A DNA stretch of 62,941 nt from Oligoflexus sp. (lineage in GTDB: Bacteria > Bdellovibrionota_B > Oligoflexia > Oligoflexales > Oligoflexaceae): contig JACMPP010000004.1 in NCBI GenBank assembly GCA_014377445.1, positions 1 to 62,941 on the forward strand. The letters run 5' to 3'. Shown piece by piece: positions 34,491-42,253 of this stretch. The notes beneath the pieces were generated by a model, which ran no database searches, was not told where the DNA came from, and saw nothing but the letters and a program-made list of their open reading frames with translations. The position numbers and the translations under genes are program-made. The stretch's first letter is position 1. The number at the start of each line of letters is the position of its first letter.

Positions 34491-35735
34491 TTATAACATT
34501 TTCCAGTACAGGTACTTCATTGAAGACTTATATTGGTTTTTTGCATCCTGATCGTCAGGTTTTTGACGGGAGATGACATATTCGAGGGTCTTCGTCTGAA
34601 CACCCGACTCCCCGGTAACCGTTACACGGTAAACGTCTGATCGATAAGTGAAAATCTTGGCAATATCGCTGTCGGCACAAAACTGCTCACGAAGTGTATT
34701 TTGGATGCTCGCATTGTCTTTTGCAACTTCTTGATCGGCTCTATACTGCGTATAAAGAGCTGATTTTTCGGCACATTCCGTCGTAGCTTTGGGAAAGAGA
34801 CAATTCAAAAGCTCACGGGGGGCAGAGTTGAAGTTGATTTGGAAGGTCGAACTCGCTTTATTATCGCGCATCGCTTCCAAAGGCATAGGGTAGACCGTCA
34901 GGAAGGGCGAGAATATCTTTTGCATGTCGTTATCCCAGCCCGCCACGACTTGCATCTCATCTAGACTATCAAAGAATGAGTTCTTCGGGTTGACCTTGGG
35001 CTCCCGGCTGTTGTACGGGTCGTTTTCGCTCCCGTGTCCGCTGTCCGCATCGGCCTCGGTGTTCCCGTCGACCCAATCCACGACGTTACCGACGATCTCG
35101 CTGGGGTTCATTTTCTTCCGTTCCAGGTACTCACGTTCGGCTGGACAGGAGATCAGCGCCTTCAGGGCAGCCTTGCAGCTATCCGAGGACGAGCGGATAC
35201 CGCAGTAGTTGACATTGATGCGCGACGATTCATCAACGACGTTGATGACAAAGTGTCCTTCAAAGAGTTTGAAGGTGTCGAGAACCTTGCTGTCGTTGAC
35301 CTTCGAGAGATCAAAGCCTTCCTGGAGTGAGCCCAGGAGTTCGGCGGTATCACCGCCGATGGGAAAGCCATTCAACTGGCCCCACATATCACCAGGTCCA
35401 TCCGTCACGGAAGCATTCGCCCCCTGGACTTCCGCCATGGTCAAGTCGATCGCCAGGTCGATGCTCAAAAGAAAGTTCGCCAGGTTCGCACCGGATTTGG
35501 CGATGTATTCCGCTTTGAGGTTGTCGCGGTTGGCCACTGCCAGCTCACTTTCAACGACGGCATTCACCTGCATATCCGCCATGAAGAGAACCATGAGCGT
35601 GATCATGAACAGCGTGATGATGATCGCGATACCTTTTTGAGGTTCGGCTTTATTCTCCGGATCTCCGACGGGAAAGCCGAAGTAGGTATTCACCTTGGGG
35701 AATATCTTGAGGCTAAATTTAAGCTTCTTTTTCAA
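34491..35735 (-). CDS. gspK: minor pseudopilin GspK
   Basis: The 414-aa protein has a prepilin leader ending KG before IAIIITLFMITLMVLFMAD. Position +5 is not Glu, as is normal for GspK, which caps the pseudopilus tip. The large globular domain contains the helical insertion typical of the family (ALISCPAEREYLERKKMNP) and NVVDWVDGN, a GspK hallmark for Ca2+-linked folding. It lies 3 nt before the gspJ stop, in the usual I-J-K order. Confidence 0.88.
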   Translation of the reverse strand: MKKKLKFSLKIFPKVNTYFGFPVGDPENKAEPQKGIAIIITLFMITLMVLFMADMQVNAVVESELAVANRDNLKAEYIAKSGANLANFLLSIDLAIDLTMAEVQGANASVTDGPGDMWGQLNGFPIGGDTAELLGSLQEGFDLSKVNDSKVLDTFKLFEGHFVINVVDESSRINVNYCGIRSSSDSCKAALKALISCPAEREYLERKKMNPSEIVGNVVDWVDGNTEADADSGHGSENDPYNSREPKVNPKNSFFDSLDEMQVVAGWDNDMQKIFSPFLTVYPMPLEAMRDNKASSTFQINFNSAPRELLNCLFPKATTECAEKSALYTQYRADQEVAKDNASIQNTLREQFCADSDIAKIFTYRSDVYRVTVTGESGVQTKTLEYVISRQKPDDQDAKNQYKSSMKYLYWKML

Positions 35736-35738
35736 CTC

Positions 35739-36518
35739 TCAACTCCCATAGTTATACTTCGGTGTTTTGGTCGGTTCCTTGGGCTCTTTCGTCATGACCG
35801 CCCGCGGAATGAAAACCGTCGTGCGCATGATCACAGTCGCATCTTTTTCGTCGACTGGAGCTTCAGGATTATCGGGTTCGTAGGCATAAGCTTCGATTTC
35901 AATGCGCACCATGCGCGGGAGAGTATCGCGCCAGTCGCTCCGGCCGGAATCCCATTCCTCACGAAAATCCTCGCCGTTCCAGGCTGCAATCTTGATCGAC
36001 TTGATATTGCGGGCGATAATGCTCATCGGCAGATCCTGGTCGAGATTTTCCGGCAGCGTCGTCGCTTCCCCGCGATAGAGATGAGGACGGTTGGTCGTGG
36101 AGTCTTTTTCGATTCGATAGATCACATAGGTTTGATCGGATTCATGACTGCCGGATTGATGCGCGACATGATTCATCGTCGTGAGACGGAGTTCTGTGCT
36201 GTTGTCCCAGGGTTTGAGTCGAAACAAAGTTTTGATCTCAGCCTTACGGATAAAAACCTGCTGCGAAGGAATGATGAAGGCATGCTGTAAATCATCGGAA
36301 AGCTTGGTCAGAGCAATATTGATTTTGTGGGTCACGCGGGCGCGCTGGGAGAGTTCAATACGCATGTCGAGACCGTTGCGCAAAACGCCCGCGGTTGCCA
36401 TCGTCATGATCAACATCAGCGTGATCGAGAAAATAATTTCCAACAGCGTCATACCACTCTCCTTTGGGGAATGGATCACGCCTTTCGATGGCTTCTGTGT
36501 TGGAAAGGGCAGCTTCAC
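35739..36518 (-). CDS. gspJ: minor pseudopilin GspJ
   Basis: The 259-aa protein has a prepilin leader ending KESG before MTLLEIIFSITLMLIMTMATAG, with Gly at -1, Met at +1 and Glu at +5. The rest is a beta-rich pseudopilin head with ELRLTTMNHVAHQ and a long charged loop. It is expected to join GspI and GspK in the pseudopilus tip. The C-terminus is basic and ends at a stop 3 nt before gspK. Confidence 0.86.
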   Translation of the reverse strand: MKLPFPTQKPSKGVIHSPKESGMTLLEIIFSITLMLIMTMATAGVLRNGLDMRIELSQRARVTHKINIALTKLSDDLQHAFIIPSQQVFIRKAEIKTLFRLKPWDNSTELRLTTMNHVAHQSGSHESDQTYVIYRIEKDSTTNRPHLYRGEATTLPENLDQDLPMSIIARNIKSIKIAAWNGEDFREEWDSGRSDWRDTLPRMVRIEIEAYAYEPDNPEAPVDEKDATVIMRTTVFIPRAVMTKEPKEPTKTPKYNYGS

Positions 36519-36546
36519 GCTTCAAACCTCAATTTCGATTCGTTCA

Positions 36547-37440
36547 TTAAGGAACCTGAGTCTCTGGAACCGAACCATTCCCGCCGTTCGGAGGTTGCGT
36601 TCCCGTGGGGAGATTGTTCCCGCCGGGCACTGAAGGATTTCCGGGAGTGCCTGGTGTTCCGGGAATGCCTGGTGTTCCGGGAATGCCTGGTGTTCCGGGA
36701 GTGCCTGGTGTTCCGGGAGTGCCTGGTGTTCCGGGAGTGCCTGGTGTTCCGGGAGTGCCTGGAGGCACATCCTTTGCCGCGTTGGGATTCATCTTCTTAC
36801 GAACCGTGTCCCAAACTGCAACCTTCGTCATGACATAATCATCGAGCTTTTTCTGATTGGTCAGCAGATAAGTCAGGCCCACTGAGTTGCGTCGCGCGCC
36901 TTCGGGCCATGAGACTTCCACGCGCGCGACCTTCATCATGTGACCTCCAAAGATCTGATTCACGATCCCTTCGAGTCCGGGTACGCCGGCCACCGAACTT
37001 TCGGGCTTGCCGTCTTCCTTATCCTCTTTTTTCTCTTCGTCCGATTTGCCACCACCACCGGTGAGGAAATTGATGAGCGGAAGTTTCCACTCCTGGATGT
37101 CGATACTGTATTTATAGTCCGAATCCGTATCCTTGATGTCTTTGAACGGTTCGTCCTTGATCGATGTCGTCGTTTCCAGATCCTTCAGATCGTACTGGAT
37201 GTAGTTGTATTCAACTTCCGACATCAACTTCTTCGCGAGCCAGGTGGCTTCCGTCACCTTCTTGGAATAGTCCACGATTTCAAAAAGGCTACCCTGCCCG
37301 CCCGCGACCTGCATGACAACAGAAGTCAGGAGACCGACAGCGATAATGACTTCCAGCAGCGTAAAGCTTAGTTCATGAGCTTTTCGTATGACGGGGATTG
37401 ATTTGGATTCGCTCGATAATTCATTTGGTTTTTTCATCAC
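36547..37440 (-). CDS. gspI: minor pseudopilin GspI with collagen-like tail
   Basis: The 297-aa protein is about twice the usual GspI length. Its class III signal is HELS then [23 protein letters not shown]: Glu at +5 is present but -1 is Ser (AGC) where prepilin peptidase sites almost always have Gly. A normal head domain follows to about residue 220 ([21 protein letters not shown]). Then a low-complexity tail of Gly-Thr-Pro and Gly-Ile-Pro triplets (about 226-272) gives a collagen-like sequence, ending in a Gly/Asn/Pro-rich stretch. The tail is encoded by an 18-bp tandem repeat. The start overlaps the gspH stop by 20 nt. Confidence 0.85.
   Translation of the reverse strand: MMKKPNELSSESKSIPVIRKAHELSFTLLEVIIAVGLLTSVVMQVAGGQGSLFEIVDYSKKVTEATWLAKKLMSEVEYNYIQYDLKDLETTTSIKDEPFKDIKDTDSDYKYSIDIQEWKLPLINFLTGGGGKSDEEKKEDKEDGKPESSVAGVPGLEGIVNQIFGGHMMKVARVEVSWPEGARRNSVGLTYLLTNQKKLDDYVMTKVAVWDTVRKKMNPNAAKDVPPGTPGTPGTPGTPGTPGTPGTPGTPGIPGTPGIPGTPGTPGNPSVPGGNNLPTGTQPPNGGNGSVPETQVP
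36639..36764. repeat. 18-bp tandem repeat x7 in gspI
   Basis: Seven contiguous 18-bp units (TTCCGGGAGTGCCTGGTG with a G/A variant at base 9) run from 36639 to 36764. Each encodes two triplets (Gly-Thr-Pro or Gly-Ile-Pro) on the minus strand. The unit length is a multiple of three, so slippage would change tail length without shifting the frame. Confidence 0.93.
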
Positions 37441-38236
37441 GAGTTATGTCGACCTCTCTATAACCGGATTCCACTTCCGCCAGACCTTCCCAAGCGCGCG
37501 TCACGACCGTGTAAGTAAGCTGATCCCATTTGGTCTTGTCGTCTTCGTCCGCCGGCGCGATGTAGAGGACGGCTTTTTCCACGTATCCTTCCGGAAAGAA
37601 ATAGAGGTACGCGTAGCCATCGTTTTGCAATTCGTCATAGGTTTGCAGGGCTTTGTGATGCTCGGCTTGAATAGCCCGAATAAGAAAATGTGGACCTAAA
37701 CTGCGCTTGGTCCATTCGGCGTCTTCCGTGGCTCGCCATTCGACGGGTCTCAGTTTACTTCTTGCGGCGATGAGAGGCGAAGTCGGCTTGATCGTATGTT
37801 CGGTTTCGGCATCGTCGACTTCTTTACCGGCGAGCGTCACGTATTCTTTGAAATCCTCTTCGAAGGTCGCGACCGCCTCCTTGGTTTCTTCGGGAGACAT
37901 ATCGTGCACAAGCTGATTGTCGCCCAACTGAAAGTCCATGCGTTCGGTCGATTCCAGCCAATAGTCAGCGGTCTTGAATTCGAACACGAGTCGATAGGGT
38001 TTTCGATGAAGGACAGCCATATCGTAGGCCGCGCGAATGTCGCCGGCGAGCCCGTTGATTTTGTTACTGGCTTCGGTGGAAGGCACGATATTCAGGTTTG
38101 GGAGGACGGTTATCATGATGAGAGCCATGACGGCGATCACGATGATAATTTCAATAATGGTAAAACCGGCCGACGCACTCGGTTTGCCTTGCGCATCAGT
38201 GGTCTTTACTGAGTTTTTATTGAGACTGGGTCGCAT
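37421..38236 (-). CDS. gspH: minor pseudopilin GspH
   Basis: The protein has a prepilin leader ending SASAG before FTIIEIIIVIAVMALIMITVLPN (Gly at -1, Phe at +1, Glu at +5). The head domain contains KINGLAGDIRAAYDMAVLHRKPYRLVFEF, typical of GspH. ATG 38236 is used because GGAG lies about 11 nt upstream; an in-frame ATG at 38281 would add 15 residues. Its stop overlaps the gspI start. A 217-bp spacer separates it from gspG. Confidence 0.82.
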   Translation of the reverse strand: MRPSLNKNSVKTTDAQGKPSASAGFTIIEIIIVIAVMALIMITVLPNLNIVPSTEASNKINGLAGDIRAAYDMAVLHRKPYRLVFEFKTADYWLESTERMDFQLGDNQLVHDMSPEETKEAVATFEEDFKEYVTLAGKEVDDAETEHTIKPTSPLIAARSKLRPVEWRATEDAEWTKRSLGPHFLIRAIQAEHHKALQTYDELQNDGYAYLYFFPEGYVEKAVLYIAPADEDDKTKWDQLTYTVVTRAWEGLAEVESGYREVDITRDEKTK

Positions 38237-38498
38237 GGATTGCCAAGCTCCATATGCTCGTGGGAGCATCAGCCAGCTCATCGTTCTATCACCCGATAAT
38301 ACGATGAGCTGTGAGGTACAGCTATAGCGAGGAAAAGTGAAGTCATCTCATAAATGCGACCTCTGCGTTAGTTGTCGGATGGCAATCCTCATTTGCAGTA
38401 GCAAACTCCGGCAGCCACCCTTCCTCCCGCCTTGATCTCCTATTTATGAAACGACTTGCAGTAAGAGCGACGATGTCTTGTGATCAACCCGGAGTCGA

Positions 38499-38984
38499 TT
38501 ACTTTGCCTCAGGAGCAGCAGCGGCAGCGGCAGCTTCGGGCGGGTAGATGACGTCATCTTCGTTACCCAGAGTTCCATCATTACCTGGAGATGTAATTTT
38601 GAAGGTCTTCGAGCCAGTGGACTCGTAGGCAAAATCACCGCCCCATGGATCTTTAAGTTTATCAGGTTCTGTGTAGGGTCCGCGCCAGTTTTTAGCTGTA
38701 GCAGGCGCTGCGATGAGAGCCGGGAGACCTTCTTCCGTCGTTGGATAATGGTTATTGTTCAGCTTATAGAGTCGGAGGGCGTTCTCAAGCTGACCAGCGG
38801 CGATACGAGCCAAGTCAATCTTAGCTTCGTCACTCTTTTGGAGAACGTTGGTCATGACGATCGTCATGATGGTACCGATAAGGGCAATAACGATCAAAAT
38901 CTCGATAATCGTCATACCGGCTTGGCGACAAGCTTCTTTGTCAAAAGGCTTCAGCACCACATTCAGCGTATTCTTCCAAATCAT
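38499..38984 (-). CDS. gspG: major pseudopilin GspG
   Basis: The 161-aa major pseudopilin has a prepilin leader ending RQAG before MTIIEILIVIALIGTIMTIVMTN (Gly at -1, Glu at +5). The family signature NNHYPTTEEGLPAL and the calcium-site region WGGDFAYESTGS...NDGTLGNEDDV are present, and the C-terminus is an Ala-rich tail. It is separated from gspF (137 bp) and gspH (about 260 bp) by spacers, so separate transcription of this abundant subunit is possible. Confidence 0.92.
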   Translation of the reverse strand: MIWKNTLNVVLKPFDKEACRQAGMTIIEILIVIALIGTIMTIVMTNVLQKSDEAKIDLARIAAGQLENALRLYKLNNNHYPTTEEGLPALIAAPATAKNWRGPYTEPDKLKDPWGGDFAYESTGSKTFKITSPGNDGTLGNEDDVIYPPEAAAAAAAPEAK

Positions 38985-39121
38985 ATAGGACTCCTCAAGA
39001 TCGTCTTTACCATAAGCTCGATGAGTTCCTCATGAACCCCACGATACTTTTTAAAATGAGGACACAAACTGTGTCGCTGACTGCAGATTATCATCCTTAA
39101 GTCTATTCCGATAGCTTTGGA

Positions 39122-40357
39122 CTACCTTATCTGCTTCATAATGTTCATCATCGGGAGAACCATCGCCACAATAACGGTGACTGCGATTATCATCAAGAAG
39201 ATCATCATGATAGGTTCGATTAGAGAGATCATTTTGGAGATCTTTCTTTCAACTTCTGCATCATAGGACTTGGCAACATGGCTAAGCATAGTCGTCAATT
39301 CACCGGTTTTTTCGCCGGTTGCAATCATGTGCGTTACAAGGCTTGGGAACACACCGCTCTTGGAAATACAGGCCGCGAGACTGTTACCCTCTTGCACTTC
39401 GATTTTCGCCTGCTCTAAAACTTCCGCCAAAATGATGTTGTTCACAACATTTTTCGTGATGTCGAGTGCAGCAATAATAGGCACGCCTGAAGCCAACAGC
39501 GTCGCAAGAGTCTTAGTAAAACGAGATACACCCAGCATCATGAAAACCGGGCCAATGACCGGCGCCTTGATCAGCATATTGTCGAATTTTTTACGGCCGG
39601 CTGGAGTTTCCAACCAACGGTTTCCAAAATAAATTGCGGCCACAAAGGCGAAGATAGGAATGTACCAATAGTTTTGAAGAAAGGTCGAAAAGCCGATGAG
39701 GGCCTTGGTATACCAAGGGATCTCAACACGCATCGAGGTAAAGACCTTGGTCAATTTCGGAACGATAACCACGAGCAAAAAGACCACGACCCCGAGGGAG
39801 GCCACGATCATAACAGATGGATAAACGAGGGCCTGGACGATCTTGCCTTTGACGGCAACCTGGTACTCAAGAAAGCCCGAAAGGCGTTCCAAAACAGTCG
39901 AAAGGTTACCCGAGGATTCCCCAGCCTTGACCATGTTTACGTACAGACGATTGAATACTTTGGGAAATGCGGCGCTGGAATCGGCGAGGGATTTACCTTC
40001 GGAAACCGAGTCTTTTACCGAGGAAAGGACATTCCGGAGAGTCTCGTTTTCAACTTGGTTCGAGAGGGCCTTGAGACTTTCGTCGAGAGGGACGTGTGCG
40101 CCCTGGAGAGTCGCAAACTGACGAACCATGTTGGAGAGTTCCTCGATGCTCACACCTTGTTCAAGAAAGGACAAGTTCCAACCCGGCTTACGTCCGCCGC
40201 TGCTGGCACTGGTTTTTTCCTCTTTGATTTCGGCAACGATGATCTTGTTCCGCTGACGCAGAGTCTGTCGGGCGTTACGTTCCGAGTCCGAATCGATTCG
40301 GCCTTTGACGTTGGCGCCCGACTTGGAGTCGTAGCCTTTATAGGAATAAAGAGGCAT
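39122..40357 (-). CDS. gspF: inner-membrane platform protein GspF
   Basis: The 411-aa protein has the two T2SSF halves: LSNMVRQFATLQGAHVPLDESL and FTKTLATLLASGVPIIAALD, each followed by KLSSxLxxx-like helices, and three transmembrane helices (ALVYPSVMIVASLGVVVFLLVVIV, NYWYIPIFAFVAAIYFG, MMIFLMIIAVTVIVAMVLPM). It links GspE to the pseudopilus base. It lies 8 nt after gspE. Confidence 0.93.
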   Translation of the reverse strand: MPLYSYKGYDSKSGANVKGRIDSDSERNARQTLRQRNKIIVAEIKEEKTSASSGGRKPGWNLSFLEQGVSIEELSNMVRQFATLQGAHVPLDESLKALSNQVENETLRNVLSSVKDSVSEGKSLADSSAAFPKVFNRLYVNMVKAGESSGNLSTVLERLSGFLEYQVAVKGKIVQALVYPSVMIVASLGVVVFLLVVIVPKLTKVFTSMRVEIPWYTKALIGFSTFLQNYWYIPIFAFVAAIYFGNRWLETPAGRKKFDNMLIKAPVIGPVFMMLGVSRFTKTLATLLASGVPIIAALDITKNVVNNIILAEVLEQAKIEVQEGNSLAACISKSGVFPSLVTHMIATGEKTGELTTMLSHVAKSYDAEVERKISKMISLIEPIMMIFLMIIAVTVIVAMVLPMMNIMKQIR

Positions 40358-40364
40358 GTTCCGC

Positions 40365-42212
40365 TTAACCCTTCTCTACAACTGGGCCCATATCAATTTC
40401 GAGCTCATCCGTCTGGGTTTTACGGACGGCTTCCTCAAGTGAGGTTTCCCCCGAAAGCACCTTGTTGATAGCAGCATCGCGAAGAGTAGCCATACCCTTG
40501 TCGATCGCCATCTTCTTGATAGATTTGGAATCTTGTGTTTGGAGAATCAGAGTACGGATCTCATCATCGAAGACGAGGAGTTCGTACACACCGCAACGAC
40601 CGTAGTAGCTGTTGCCGTTACATTTTTCACAGCCGGCACCGGCGCGATAGATTTGTCTTCCGCCAAGTTCCGCACGGGTGATGCCCAATACGCCGAGTTC
40701 TGGATCGCTTGGGTCGTAAGCTTCGCGGCAGTTCAGACAGATTTTACGGAGGAGGCGGGTGGCGACGATACCGAGAACGGCAGACGACAACTGGAAGGGC
40801 TGAATCCCAAAGTCCATGAGTCTCGTCACCGAGGATGCGGTGTCGTTGGTGTGGAGGGTCGAGAGAACCAAGTGACCTGTGATCGAGGCCTGAACCGCGA
40901 TCTTCGCCGTCTCAGCATCACGAATCTCACCGATCATGATCACGTCCGGATCCTGGCGGAGAATCGCGCGCAGACCACTCGCAAAGGTCATCCCGATCTT
41001 ATCTTTCACTTCGATCTGGCCAACACCGGAAACCTGGTATTCGACCGGATCTTCAATCGTAAGAATGTTGATGTCGCTGGTATTCACCTGCATCAGCGCC
41101 GCATAGAGAAGCGTCGATTTACCCGAACCCGTAGGACCGGTAACCAGGACGATCCCGTGTTTTTGTTCGACGAGAGAGGAGAAGGCTTCGTAGGTTCGTT
41201 TTTCGAGACCCATCTGATCGAGGCGTTTACCACCCGCAGATTTGTCGAGAAGACGCATTACGATACGTTCGCCGAAGGAAACGGGAATCACGGACAGACG
41301 AACATCGATATCCTTACCCGCAACCTTGATCGAGATACGACCATCCTGGGGGATACGCTTTTCAGCGATATCGAGCTTGCCGATAACTTTGATACGCGAA
41401 GCGACCGAGCCTGCATGGCGACGGTGCACCTGAGTTTTGTCCTGAAGCATACCGTCGATACGGAAGCGAACGAGCATCTCCGTTTCCGAAGGCTCGATGT
41501 GAATATCTGAGGCGCGCTCCTTAACGGCACGGGCCAAAAGACTGTTCACTAGACGAATAATAGGCTTTTCATCGTCAGAGGATTCGAGCAAATCTCGGGT
41601 TTGTTCGAGATCTTCCTCATCACCGACATCGCCGACGCTCAACTCATCCAACACTTTTTGCGAGGCATCGTTCGCTCGTTCGAAGACGCGGTTGATAGCG
41701 TTCTCGATGATAGCCGGTGCGCTCACGATCATGTTGATGTTGGTCGAGAGAATAAGGCGCAAGTCATCCAAAGGGTGGATATTCAGGGGATCCGCGACCA
41801 CGACTGTGACGTTGAAATCGTCACGCGCGATGGGGAGGATCTTATTGTCACGGCAGAATTGAATCGGAATGTTATCGACCAGCGTGGGATCGATGTCGTT
41901 GAGCGGCAGTCGATCGTAATAAGGGAGGTCGAGCTGCATCGCCAGGGCGCGCAGCATGGCCTCTTCAGTCACATAGTCTTTGTAAACCAGGACTTCACCT
42001 AGCTTTTTAGTGTTGCCTTCGAGATTTTGCTCGCGCAACGCGTCTTCCAATTGCTTGGGAGAAATCGCCTTGGATTCGATAAGAATCTGGCCCAGGGTCT
42101 TATGCTGGAGACTTCGGAAATCCACGGAGGGCAATTGGGTCCAGCTTAGACCTGTTTTGCCTTCGTCGAGGATTGCGTCATCCCTTGAATCTTTATCAAC
42201 CGTATCGCTCAT
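40365..42212 (-). CDS. gspE: type II secretion ATPase GspE
   Basis: The 615-aa hexameric ATPase powers pseudopilus assembly. It has the N-terminal GspE domain (LGQILIESKAISPKQLEDAL), Walker A GPTGSGKSTLLYAA near residue 360, an Asp box, Walker B LRQDPDVIMIGEIRD near 410, the His box and the tetracysteine zinc site (CLNC ... CEKC near 490-535). All catalytic motifs are intact. It probably binds the actin-fold domain of GspL. Confidence 0.95.
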   Translation of the reverse strand: MSDTVDKDSRDDAILDEGKTGLSWTQLPSVDFRSLQHKTLGQILIESKAISPKQLEDALREQNLEGNTKKLGEVLVYKDYVTEEAMLRALAMQLDLPYYDRLPLNDIDPTLVDNIPIQFCRDNKILPIARDDFNVTVVVADPLNIHPLDDLRLILSTNINMIVSAPAIIENAINRVFERANDASQKVLDELSVGDVGDEEDLEQTRDLLESSDDEKPIIRLVNSLLARAVKERASDIHIEPSETEMLVRFRIDGMLQDKTQVHRRHAGSVASRIKVIGKLDIAEKRIPQDGRISIKVAGKDIDVRLSVIPVSFGERIVMRLLDKSAGGKRLDQMGLEKRTYEAFSSLVEQKHGIVLVTGPTGSGKSTLLYAALMQVNTSDINILTIEDPVEYQVSGVGQIEVKDKIGMTFASGLRAILRQDPDVIMIGEIRDAETAKIAVQASITGHLVLSTLHTNDTASSVTRLMDFGIQPFQLSSAVLGIVATRLLRKICLNCREAYDPSDPELGVLGITRAELGGRQIYRAGAGCEKCNGNSYYGRCGVYELLVFDDEIRTLILQTQDSKSIKKMAIDKGMATLRDAAINKVLSGETSLEEAVRKTQTDELEIDMGPVVEKG

Positions 42213-42253
42213 ACCTGCTGTTACCTAACGAAAGGGGACTGGTAAAGACTCGC

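Noticed and set aside
39674..40468. 264-aa plus-strand frame opposite gspF/gspE
   Set aside because: It is a shadow of the gspF and gspE genes, which carry all conserved motifs.
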